From JAKZSU01 sp047517485 (GTDB taxonomy: Bacteria > Pseudomonadota > Alphaproteobacteria > UBA7887), in contig JAKZSU010000027.1 of NCBI GenBank assembly GCA_047517485.1, positions 1 to 15,904 of the forward strand: 15,904 nt of DNA, written 5' to 3'. Of the stretch, positions 7,086 through 14,316 are shown piece by piece (positions within the stretch are counted from its first letter, which is position 1; the number at the start of each line of letters is the position of its first letter). The position numbers were made by a program, and so were the translations under genes. A model generated the notes under the pieces. The model was not told where the DNA came from. It was given only the letters and a program-made list of their open reading frames with translations, and made no database searches.

Positions 7086-8774
7086 ATGACCGAACCCGAC
7101 GCCTCGACCGACAGCGCCAAATCCGATTTCATCCGCGATATCGTGCGCGCCGATCTCGAGGCCGGGCGCGCCGAGACCGTGGTCACCCGGTTTCCGCCCG
7201 AGCCCAACGGCTACCTGCATATCGGTCATGCCAAGTCGATTTGCCTCAACTTCGGCCTGGCGCAAGAGTTCGGCGGCCGCTGTCATCTGCGTTTCGACGA
7301 CACCAATCCGGTCAAGGAAGAACAGGAATATATCGACGCCATCGAGGCCGATGTGCGTTGGCTCGGCTTCGACTGGGGCGAGCACAAGTACTTCGCATCG
7401 GATAATTTCGACCAGCTGTTCGCCTGGGCCGAACATCTGATTGGCGCCGGCAAGGCCTATGTCGACGACCAGAGCGCCGACGAGATCCGCGAACGGCGCG
7501 GGACCCTCACCGAGCCCGGCACCGACAGCCCGTTCCGCGACCGCGCGAAAGACGAAAATCTCGACCTGTTTCGCCGCATGCGCGCCGGCGAGTTCGCCAA
7601 CGGCGCCCGGGTGTTGCGCGCCAAGATCGACATGGCCTCCGGCAATATCAATCTCCGTGACCCGGTGCTCTACCGCATCTTGCACAGCCCCCACCCACGC
7701 ACCGGCGAGGCCTGGTGCATTTATCCGAATTACGATTTCGCGCACGGCCAAAGCGACGCCATCGAGGGGGTGACCCATTCGATCTGTACCCTCGAATTCG
7801 AGGATCATCGGCCGCTTTACGACTGGTTGCTCGAGGCGCTTCCGGTGCCCTCGCGGCCCCGCCAGTACGAGTTCGCGCGGCTCAATCTGTCGCACACCGT
7901 GCTCTCGAAGCGCCGCCTGATCGAGCTGGTCGACGACGGTCGCGTCGCCGGCTGGGACGACCCGCGCCTGCCCACCTTGTCGGGCCTGCGCCGGCGCGGT
8001 TTTCCGCCCGCCGCGATCCGCGATTTCGCCGGGCGGATCGGGGTGGGAAAACGCGAAGGCGTGGTCGAGGTCGGCCAACTGGAGCACTGCGTTCGCGAGC
8101 TTCTCAATGCGACCGCCGAGCGCCGCATGGCGGTATTGCGCCCGCTCAAGATCATCATCCAGAATTATCCGCAAGGCGAGAGCGAGCTGCTCACCGCGCA
8201 GAACCATCCCGGCGACGACAGCTTCGGCACCCGCGAGGTGCGATTCTCGCGAGAACTCTACGTCGAGCGCGACGATTTTATGGAAGAGCCGGTGCGCAAG
8301 TTCTTTCGCCTGTCGCCCGGCCGCGAGGTGCGGCTGCGGTTCGCCTATTTCATCACCTGCACCGAGGTGATCAACAACGCCGACGGTGAGGTGATCGAGT
8401 TGCGCTGCACCTACGATCCCGAGACCCGCGGCGGCAACGCGCCGGACGGGCGCAAGGTCAAGGGCACTTTGCACTGGGTATCCGCCGCGCATGCGGTGAC
8501 CGCCGAAGTCCGGCTCTACGATCACCTGTTCACCCGCCCCGACCCCGGCGCCGACGGCGACTGGCTCGACGATCTCGCACCCGACTCGCTCGAGGTGCTG
8601 CAATATTGCCGGCTCGAGGCGGCGCTCGCCGACCAACCCATCGGCGCGACGGTGCAATTCGAACGTCTGGGCTATTTCTGCGCCGATCCCGACAGCACGC
8701 CCGAACACCCGGTGTTCAACCGCACCCTGCCCTTGCGCGACACTTGGGGAAAGGTGAAGGGCGGGGCGCGATGA
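7086..8774 (+). CDS. glnS: Glutamine--tRNA ligase (GlnRS)
   Basis: A 562-residue class I aminoacyl-tRNA synthetase that charges tRNA-Gln with glutamine in the cytoplasm. The N-terminal block FPPEPNGYLHIGHAKS (36-51) contains the HIGH signature (45-48). RFDDTNPVKE (69-78), LYDWLLE and PRQYEFARLNL follow, and the KMSKS equivalent is VLSKR (272-276), as in Escherichia coli GlnRS. The C-terminal anticodon-binding barrels show VKGTLHWVSAAHA and the ending FNRTLPLRDTWGKV, which matches the bacterial enzyme closely. The length is near the usual 550-560. The frame is open from 7023, but the ATG at 7086 is preferred because the protein then starts like other GlnRS, with a GGAG 9 bases upstream. Many Alphaproteobacteria lack GlnRS and use Glu-tRNA-Gln amidotransferase instead. 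It overlaps the creatininase-family gene by ATGA, so the two are probably co-transcribed. Confidence 0.97.
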   Translation: MTEPDASTDSAKSDFIRDIVRADLEAGRAETVVTRFPPEPNGYLHIGHAKSICLNFGLAQEFGGRCHLRFDDTNPVKEEQEYIDAIEADVRWLGFDWGEHKYFASDNFDQLFAWAEHLIGAGKAYVDDQSADEIRERRGTLTEPGTDSPFRDRAKDENLDLFRRMRAGEFANGARVLRAKIDMASGNINLRDPVLYRILHSPHPRTGEAWCIYPNYDFAHGQSDAIEGVTHSICTLEFEDHRPLYDWLLEALPVPSRPRQYEFARLNLSHTVLSKRRLIELVDDGRVAGWDDPRLPTLSGLRRRGFPPAAIRDFAGRIGVGKREGVVEVGQLEHCVRELLNATAERRMAVLRPLKIIIQNYPQGESELLTAQNHPGDDSFGTREVRFSRELYVERDDFMEEPVRKFFRLSPGREVRLRFAYFITCTEVINNADGEVIELRCTYDPETRGGNAPDGRKVKGTLHWVSAAHAVTAEVRLYDHLFTRPDPGADGDWLDDLAPDSLEVLQYCRLEAALADQPIGATVQFERLGYFCADPDSTPEHPVFNRTLPLRDTWGKVKGGAR

Positions 8775-9574
8775 AGCGATTGGCGACCGCGTTCGCGGCG
8801 GCGATAATAAGTTTCGCCAACGCGGCAAGCGCCGGCGACTCGGTGTGGCTCGAAGACCTCACATGGCCCGAGGTGCGCAATGCGATCGCCGCCGGCAAGA
8901 CGGTCGCCCTGGTGCCCACCGGCGGGACCGAACAGAACGGCCCGCACATGGTGCTAGGCAAGCACAACTTTATTCTGCGCTTTACCGCGCAACGAATTGG
9001 GGAAATTCTCGGCACCGCGCTGGTGGCGCCGGTGATGACCTACGTTCCCGAGGGCGAAGTCGAGCCGCCGAGCGGCCACATGCGGTGGGCGGGGACGCTC
9101 AGCCTACCCGAGCCATTATTCGCAGCGGTGCTCGAGGAAACCGCGCGCAGCCTGCGCGCGCACGGCTTCACGCTGATCTGCTTTGTCGGCGACAGCGGCG
9201 GCAATCAGGCGGCGCAAGCGCTGATCGCCGAACGCCTCAACGCGGCGTGGCGCGGCTCGGGCGCCCGGGTGCTCCACGTCGGCGACTACTATGAAGCCGG
9301 CAACGAGACCGGCTGGTTGCTCGACGCGGGCGAGACCGAGGACACCATCGGTCGCCACGCCGGTATCCTCGATACCAGCCAAGTCATCGCCGCGTATCCG
9401 AGCGGCGTGCGAAAGACTCTTCTTGCCGACCATACCGGGAGCGTGTTCGAGGAAACCGGCGCCTCCGGCGACTCGACCCGCGCCAGCGCCGCGCGCGGCG
9501 AGCGTATCTTGCGCGCCAAGATCGATGCCGCGGTACGGCAAATCCGCGGCGTTCTGGCCGAATTGAACAAATAG
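8771..9574 (+). CDS. Exported creatininase-family protein with altered metal-ligand motifs
   Basis: A 267-residue protein of the creatininase/creatinine amidohydrolase superfamily, whose members use two metals to cleave cyclic amides. A signal peptide is clear: MKR, then ATAFAAAIISFANAAS, with a likely cut after ASA (19-21), so it should act in the periplasm. Family landmarks are PTGGTEQNGPHMVLGKHN (49-66), YVPEG, HMRWAGTLSLP (103-113), FVGDSGGNQ (138-146) and RHAGILDTS (195-203). Compared with the classical GSTEQHGPHLPLGTD, NGHGGN and HAGEFETS, E54 and H59 are kept, but the EQHG histidine is N56, the Asp of LGTD is replaced by H65, the GHGG histidine is S142, and the glutamate of HAGE is L200. 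It may belong to a secreted subfamily with a rearranged or lost metal site. Its ATG overlaps the glnS stop (ATGA). The frame extends further upstream only inside glnS, so 8771 is the start. Confidence 0.85.
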   Translation: MKRLATAFAAAIISFANAASAGDSVWLEDLTWPEVRNAIAAGKTVALVPTGGTEQNGPHMVLGKHNFILRFTAQRIGEILGTALVAPVMTYVPEGEVEPPSGHMRWAGTLSLPEPLFAAVLEETARSLRAHGFTLICFVGDSGGNQAAQALIAERLNAAWRGSGARVLHVGDYYEAGNETGWLLDAGETEDTIGRHAGILDTSQVIAAYPSGVRKTLLADHTGSVFEETGASGDSTRASAARGERILRAKIDAAVRQIRGVLAELNK

Positions 9575-9598
9575 AACCTTTCCACCGAGGAGTTTATC

Positions 9599-10393
9599 AT
9601 GAATCTCGATCTATCCGGGCACACGGCGCTGGTTACCGGCTCGACTCGCGGTATCGGTTTCGCTACCGCCATCGGCCTCGGCGAAATGGGCGCGAACGTC
9701 CTCGTCCACGGCCGCGATGCAACGGTTGTTGCCGAGGCGGTGGCGCGCGCGTCAGAGCAGATGCCAGGCGCCTCGTTCGATGGCGTCGCCGGCGATCTCG
9801 GGACCGCCGCCGGGTGCGATGCGGCCGCCGCCGCCCACCCTGCCGTCGATATTCTCGTCAACAATGTCGGCATCTACGAATTGAAAGCGTTCGAAGACAC
9901 GCCGGACGAGGATTGGGAGCACTTCTTTCAGGTCAACGTGATGAGCGGCGTGCGTATGGCGCGCCACTATCTTCCGGGCATGATCGAGCGCGATTGGGGC
10001 CGGATGATCTTTATTTCCAGCGAATCCGGGGTCAACATTCCACCCGAGATGATTCATTACGGATTTTCGAAAGCCTCGCAGCTGGCGATCTCGCGCGGCC
10101 TCGCCGAGACCACCGCCGGCACCAACGTCACCGTCAACGCGGTGTTGCCCGGGCCGACATTGGTGAAGACCAATGAAGACCGAATGATCAAGCGCGCGGA
10201 AGCGGAAGGCCGAACCCTGGACGACGTCAAGGCCGACATATTCCGCTATCGCCGGCCGACTTCGCTGCTCAAACGTTATGCGACCACCGAAGAGGTCGCG
10301 AATATGATCTGCTACGTGTGCAGCCCAGCGTCATCGGCGACCAACGGCGCCGCGCTGCGCGTCGAGGGCGGCATCGTTCAGACAATAGTCTGA
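9599..10393 (+). CDS. SDR family oxidoreductase
   Basis: A 264-residue classical SDR with TGSTRGIG (13-20), NNVG (88-91, where most family members have NNAG), a catalytic serine at S141 (FISSESG) and YGFSK (Y154, K158), followed by NAVLPGPT. GAGGAG lies 6 bases before the ATG, giving a firm start. A longer-than-usual helical segment at about 190-225 (TNEDRMIKRAEAEGRTLDDV) forms the substrate lid. The reaction is NAD(P)-linked alcohol/carbonyl interconversion with unknown substrate. It follows the creatininase-family gene by 24 bases and is probably in the same transcript as glnS. It converges on the enolase-superfamily gene, whose stop is only 7 bases away, with no recognisable terminator between them. 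Confidence 0.9.
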   Translation: MNLDLSGHTALVTGSTRGIGFATAIGLGEMGANVLVHGRDATVVAEAVARASEQMPGASFDGVAGDLGTAAGCDAAAAAHPAVDILVNNVGIYELKAFEDTPDEDWEHFFQVNVMSGVRMARHYLPGMIERDWGRMIFISSESGVNIPPEMIHYGFSKASQLAISRGLAETTAGTNVTVNAVLPGPTLVKTNEDRMIKRAEAEGRTLDDVKADIFRYRRPTSLLKRYATTEEVANMICYVCSPASSATNGAALRVEGGIVQTIV

Positions 10394-10400
10394 TGGGCGT

Positions 10401-11510
10401 CTAAGAGAGCACCGCGACTTTCTTCTTTTCGATCAGATCGAAGTCGATCTCCGCCCCAAGGCCGGGCTTATCCGGCGCATAAACGAGGCCGTTGTTGTCG
10501 ACCGCGATATCCTCGACGATGCCGTATTTGTGCGCCGTGTGGGGTAGCAGCACTTCAAAAAATTGGGTGTTCTTGATCGCCAGGATGACGTGCAGGTTGG
10601 CCCAATTGTTGAGCGAGTTGCCACCATGATGGACCTCGAAGTTCATGCCGAACGCCTCGGCCAGATGCGCGGTCTTAACCAGCGCCGTGATACCGCCCTT
10701 GACCGCCACGTCGCCGCGCAGATAGTCGGTCGCCCGATTCAGTATCCACGGCGCGTAGGCGGTAAATCCTCCTGGTGAATATTCCGTTGCCATCAATGGG
10801 ATATAGAGTTTTTCTCTGAGTTTGACGCAATTGTAAATATCGTCGTCGGCGAGCGGATCCTCGTACCAGTAGAAGCCCAGCTCCTCGATCGCCCGGCCGA
10901 CCCTGAGCGCGTGCTCGTAGGTGTAGCTCCAGGTCGAATCCAACATTACCCGATAGTCGTCGCCGACCGCCGCGCGCACCGCCTTGCAGACCTCGATATC
11001 GGTTTGCCATACCGCCGGCGGATGGATCTTGTACGCCGCCCAGCCGTCGTCGCGAAACCGCACCGCTTCCGCGGCGTATTCCTCCTTGGTGGCGAGCAGC
11101 GCCGACGACGCATAAGCCGGCACGCTTTGCCGGTAGGTGCCGAGCAGCTGGTGGATCGGCAGGCCCGCCGCCTTGCCGGCGATGTCCCACAGCGCGACAT
11201 CGACAGCGCCGATGCCACGTAGCGGCACATAGCGCCGGCGGTGGTCGATACGGTCGTAGAGCCGCGCCCGGTCGAGCGGGTCCTCGCCCATCACCAGCGG
11301 TTTGAGTTTGGCGATCAGCGCCTGGCCGTCATTGGCCGCGCCGTTCATCGCGGTGCCGAGGAAGGCGTGCCCCTCGATCCCCTCGTCGGTGGCGATCCGC
11401 AGCAAGCCGAGTTCGCTCGAGCCCTGGAACTGCCCGGTGTGCTGGCCATAGCCGGTCGCCGGAATATTGTCCCAGGCGAATAGCGTCAGTGTGACGTCGG
11501 TGATTTTCAT
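10401..11510 (-). CDS. Mandelate racemase/muconate lactonizing enzyme family protein (enolase superfamily)
   Basis: A 369-residue enolase-superfamily enzyme with an N-terminal capping domain (about 1-125) and a C-terminal barrel. The second-strand motif is K161-I-H163. Metal ligands are D191 (MLDSTWSY), E217 (YWYEDPL) and E243 (MATEYSPGG), and the general acid/base pair is D267 (RGDV) with H294 or H295 (EVHHGGNS). These positions track mandelate racemase (K164/K166, D195, E221, E247, D270, H297) almost one for one, except that the second lysine is histidine. The superfamily abstracts the alpha proton of a carboxylate; acid-sugar dehydratases and racemases are the commonest subgroup functions. 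The frame opens at 11528, but the ATG at 11510 has AGGGAGGA 4 bases upstream. It diverges from the TRAP-sirtuin unit. The substrate is unknown, presumably a hydroxy acid or sugar acid. Confidence 0.9.
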   Translation of the reverse strand: MKITDVTLTLFAWDNIPATGYGQHTGQFQGSSELGLLRIATDEGIEGHAFLGTAMNGAANDGQALIAKLKPLVMGEDPLDRARLYDRIDHRRRYVPLRGIGAVDVALWDIAGKAAGLPIHQLLGTYRQSVPAYASSALLATKEEYAAEAVRFRDDGWAAYKIHPPAVWQTDIEVCKAVRAAVGDDYRVMLDSTWSYTYEHALRVGRAIEELGFYWYEDPLADDDIYNCVKLREKLYIPLMATEYSPGGFTAYAPWILNRATDYLRGDVAVKGGITALVKTAHLAEAFGMNFEVHHGGNSLNNWANLHVILAIKNTQFFEVLLPHTAHKYGIVEDIAVDNNGLVYAPDKPGLGAEIDFDLIEKKKVAVLS

Positions 11511-11514
11511 GTCG

Positions 11515-11522
11515 TCCTCCCT
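11515..11522 (-). promoter_or_regulatory. Ribosome binding site fixing the enolase-superfamily gene start at 11510
   Basis: AGGGAGGA on the minus strand ends 4 bases before the ATG at 11510. It supports MKITDV as the N-terminus rather than the in-frame methionine six codons upstream, which would overlap this motif. Confidence 0.6.
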
Positions 11523-11634
11523 GGCCACGATTATCGCCGAACCGCACGCCCCTTGGTCAAGTCCGGTAAAAAGGTTGACCGCGCCGTGCCTTCGGTCACT
11601 CTAGCGACGACCCAATTGGTGAGGGAGGACGGCG

Positions 11635-12726
11635 ATGAACCGGACAGCGATAGTCACCGGCGTTGTTGGCTTGGTGATCGGCGCCTTGATCGCGCTCAAT
11701 CTTCCGAACGACGATATCGAGTCGACGACAGTTGTGGAAAGCGCCGAGACCAAAGCCGCGCCGGTGCGTTGGAAGATGGCGAGCACCTTCCCCGGCAGCC
11801 TGACCTTGCTCGGCGAAGCCGGCCTGCGGCTCGAATCGCGCCTCGCGCTGATCTCCAACGGCGAGATCGAAGTCAAGTTTTTCGAACCCGGCGCGCTGGT
11901 GCCGCCGTTTGAAGTGTTCGACGCGGTCTCCGCCGGGTCGGTCGACGCCGGCTGGTCGGCATCGGGCTATTGGGCGGGCAAGATGCCGGCGGCGCAAGTG
12001 TTCAACTCGGTCCCGTTCGGCCCGCTGTTCAACGAACTCATCGCCTGGATGCGGTACGGCGATGGCCAGCGCCTCTATGAAGAACTCTATCACCCGCACA
12101 ATGTGCATCCGCTGGTGTGTTTTTTCGTTCCCCAGGACGGCTCGGGCTGGTTTCGCGAGCCGATCAACTCGACCGCGGAGTTCGCCGGTCTCAAAATTCG
12201 CTATCTCGGATTCGGCGCGCGGGTGCTGGAAAAATTCGGCGCTTCGACGCAGATCCTCGCCGGCGGCGACATCTACACCGCGCTCGAACTCGGCACCATC
12301 GACGCCACCGAGTTCTCGATGCCGGCGATCGACCTCGATCTCGGCTTTCATCAGATCGCCAAGCACTATTATCTCCCGGGCTGGCACCAGCCCGCCAACA
12401 TGGGCGAACTGATCGTCAATCTCGACCGCTGGAACGCGCTCGCCGACCACCAGAAAGCCTTGATCGAGACTTTGTGCGGCGATTCCATCGTCGACAGCAT
12501 TGCGTCGGGCGAGGCGGCGCAATTCACCGCGCTCAAGGCGATCGAGGGCCATGGCGTGACGATTCACCGCTGGTCGCCGGAAATGCTCGCCGAGTTCGAG
12601 CGCCAATGGGTGATCGTCGCCGCGGAGACCGCGGCCGAGGATGAAGATTTCGCCCGCGTCTGGGCGTCGCTCAGCGCCTTCCGCGAGCGCTATACGATCT
12701 GGCGGGACTATGGCGCTTTCAACTGA
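11635..12726 (+). CDS. TRAP transporter substrate-binding protein (DctP family, TakP-like)
   Basis: A 363-residue periplasmic binding protein of the tripartite ATP-independent transporter type. The N-terminus MNRTAIVTGVVGLVIGALIALNL is a signal or anchor segment with no obvious cleavage box. The mature domain shows WKMASTFPGS (46-55), PFEVFDAVSAGSVDAGWSA (91-109), SVPFGP, GLKIRYLG with the conserved ligand arginine R189, and GTIDATEF (220-227). In the 2-oxo-acid-binding TakP group the last motif usually reads AEW; here W is F227, while the neighbouring E226 and Q167 are kept. The start has AGGGAGGA 5 bases upstream. The ligand is probably a 2-oxo or 2-hydroxy monocarboxylate (inference). No DctQ or DctM membrane subunit lies in the window, so its partners must be elsewhere or beyond the edge. 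The 3' end overlaps the sirtuin by 17 bases. Confidence 0.9.
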   Translation: MNRTAIVTGVVGLVIGALIALNLPNDDIESTTVVESAETKAAPVRWKMASTFPGSLTLLGEAGLRLESRLALISNGEIEVKFFEPGALVPPFEVFDAVSAGSVDAGWSASGYWAGKMPAAQVFNSVPFGPLFNELIAWMRYGDGQRLYEELYHPHNVHPLVCFFVPQDGSGWFREPINSTAEFAGLKIRYLGFGARVLEKFGASTQILAGGDIYTALELGTIDATEFSMPAIDLDLGFHQIAKHYYLPGWHQPANMGELIVNLDRWNALADHQKALIETLCGDSIVDSIASGEAAQFTALKAIEGHGVTIHRWSPEMLAEFERQWVIVAAETAAEDEDFARVWASLSAFRERYTIWRDYGAFN

Positions 12727-13480
12727 TCAAGGCGACGTCGCGAGCTTGCGTGATTTGATCGCCGATGCGAGCCAGGCGGTGGTGTTCACCGGCGCCGGAA
12801 TCAGCACCGAATCCGGCATCCCCGACTTCCGCTCGCCAGGCGGCATCTGGGACCTGTATAAGCCGATCCAATTCCAGGACTTCGTTGCGTCTGACGAAAT
12901 GCGCCGCGAATATTGGCGGCGCAAGTTCAAGGTCGATCCGGTGATCAAGAAGGCCGTGCCTAATCGCGGCCATCGCGCGGTCGCCTCCCTGGTTGCCCGC
13001 GGCACGGTGTGCGCGGTGATCACCCAGAATATCGATGGCCTGCACCAGGAGTCCGGGATTCCCGACGACAAGATCATCGAACTGCACGGCAACAGCACTT
13101 ATGCCACCTGCCTCGACTGCGCCGAGCGCTACGAGCTCGAGCCGATCCGCGAAGCGTTCCTCGACCACGAAACGATCCCGATTTGCCAGTCGTGCGGCGG
13201 CATGGTGAAACCGGCGACGATCTCGTTCGGTCAGCAAATGCCGGAGGACGCGATGCGAGCGGCCGAGGCACACACGCTGAACTGCGATTTGTTCCTCGCC
13301 ATCGGCTCGTCGCTGGTGGTTTATCCGGCGGCGGGATTTCCGGTGATGGCCAAACAGAACGGCGCCCAGCTGGTAATCCTCAATCGCGAGGCGACCGAGC
13401 TCGACGCGTGGGCCGACCTGGTGGTCAATCGCGAGATCGGCCCCACCCTCGCCGCCGCCACCGGAGCGAACGTCGCATGA
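12710..13480 (+). CDS. Sir2-family NAD-dependent protein deacylase (sirtuin)
   Basis: A 256-residue sirtuin, which removes acyl groups from lysine with NAD and yields O-acyl-ADP-ribose and nicotinamide. All core motifs are present: GAGISTESGIPDFR (28-41), TQNIDGLH (105-112), catalytic H126 in ELHGN, four zinc cysteines (C134, C137, C159, C162), GSSLVVYPA (199-207) and LVILNRE. An EYWRRKF segment (68-74) gives a Y69-x-x-R72 pair similar to the YxxR of CobB and SIRT5 that recognises succinyl-type lysine. The following DFRSPGG pocket is less clearly of that type, so specificity is open. The frame extends to 12641, but ATG 12710 gives the normal N-terminus and overlaps the TRAP gene by only 17 bases; the ribosome binding site is weak (GGCGGG), consistent with translational coupling. 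It overlaps the TauD-like gene by ATGA. A sirtuin in an apparent catabolic operon may tune acylation of the pathway enzymes. Confidence 0.93.
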   Translation: MALSTDQGDVASLRDLIADASQAVVFTGAGISTESGIPDFRSPGGIWDLYKPIQFQDFVASDEMRREYWRRKFKVDPVIKKAVPNRGHRAVASLVARGTVCAVITQNIDGLHQESGIPDDKIIELHGNSTYATCLDCAERYELEPIREAFLDHETIPICQSCGGMVKPATISFGQQMPEDAMRAAEAHTLNCDLFLAIGSSLVVYPAAGFPVMAKQNGAQLVILNREATELDAWADLVVNREIGPTLAAATGANVA

Positions 13481-14316
13481 GCCAGCCCTCGATCACCGTT
13501 GAACCGATCAGCGGCGCTCTCGGCGCGGAAATATCCGGGGTCGATATTTCCCGCCCCCTCGATGACCGGATCGTCGCCGACATTCGCCAAGCCTTGCTCG
13601 ATCATCTGGTGATCTTCATTCATGACCAGACCCTGGCGCCGGCGCAGCAATTGGCCTTCGCCGAGCGCTTCGGCACGGCGGAAGAATATCCCTTCGTCAA
13701 GGGTCTCGACGACTGCCCGCTGGTGGTGCCGATCCTCAAGCGCGAAAACGAGACGATCAATTTCGGCGGCCTGTGGCATTCCGATACCACCTATCTGCAG
13801 GCGCCGCCGATGGCGACCATGCTGCACGCCAAGGAACTGCCGCCCTATGGCGGCGACACCTTGTTCGCCAACATGGTGCTCGCCTACGAGACCCTGTCGG
13901 ATGGCCTGAAGCGGGTGCTCGATGGTCTCTCGGCGGTCAATGTCGCGGGCAAGGCGGCGGCGATGGCGACCCGCGCGGATCGCATTCGCGAAAGCGGCAG
14001 CATTAGCGACGAGGATACTCACGAGGCGGTCCATCCGGTGGTCCGTACCCACCCCGAAACCGGCCGCAAGGCGCTTTACGTCAATGGCGCGCATACCACG
14101 CGGTTCGACGGGATGACCGAGGAGGAAAGCGCGCCCCTGCTGGCGTATCTGTTCGCGCATCAGGTCAAGCCCGAGTTTACCTGCCGCTTCCGCTGGCGCG
14201 TCGGCTCGCTGGCGTTTTGGGACAACCGCGCGGCGCAGCATAATCCGATCAACGACTATCACGGCCATCGACGCCTGCTGCATCGCATCATTCTCGCCGG
14301 AGATCGCCCGGCATGA
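13477..14316 (+). CDS. TauD-like Fe(II)/2-oxoglutarate-dependent dioxygenase
   Basis: A 279-residue TauD/TfdA family enzyme, starting with the classic PISGALGAEISGVDISRPL. The iron triad is H101 and D103 (WHSDTTY) and H255 (FWDNRAAQHNPINDY). R266 and R270 in RRLLHR stand where TauD binds 2-oxoglutarate and the taurine sulfonate. The length and spacing are close to Escherichia coli TauD (283 residues; H99, D101, H255). The family hydroxylates sulfonates, carboxylates or other small acids next to a heteroatom. Because no sulfonate transporter (TauABC) is present, taurine is only one candidate. The two dioxygenases of this window are clearly different paralogues: the gene at 3928 is nearer to TfdA. 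The open frame runs far upstream inside the sirtuin gene, but the ATG at 13477 overlaps the sirtuin stop (ATGA) and gives the proper N-terminus. It is followed by an SDR, again with an ATGA overlap. Confidence 0.92.
   Translation: MSQPSITVEPISGALGAEISGVDISRPLDDRIVADIRQALLDHLVIFIHDQTLAPAQQLAFAERFGTAEEYPFVKGLDDCPLVVPILKRENETINFGGLWHSDTTYLQAPPMATMLHAKELPPYGGDTLFANMVLAYETLSDGLKRVLDGLSAVNVAGKAAAMATRADRIRESGSISDEDTHEAVHPVVRTHPETGRKALYVNGAHTTRFDGMTEEESAPLLAYLFAHQVKPEFTCRFRWRVGSLAFWDNRAAQHNPINDYHGHRRLLHRIILAGDRPA

Noticed and set aside
6969..8828. A 619-codon minus-strand open frame opposite glnS
   Set aside because: It is the mirror of the glnS reading frame in GC-rich DNA. glnS matches GlnRS throughout, while the antisense product has no recognisable domains.
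11575..11603. TTGACC followed 17 bases later by ACTCTA as a sigma-70 promoter for the TRAP unit
   Set aside because: The -35-like hexamer is good but the -10 match is poor at all reasonable spacings, so it was not listed as a feature.
11596..12606. A 336-codon minus-strand frame opposite the TRAP binding protein
   Set aside because: It is antisense shadow; the plus strand encodes a complete TRAP binding protein with signal segment and ribosome binding site.
13477..14316. Naming the second dioxygenase tauD
   Set aside because: Iron- and 2OG-binding residues match TauD, but the family has many substrates and no taurine transport genes are nearby, so no gene symbol was given.
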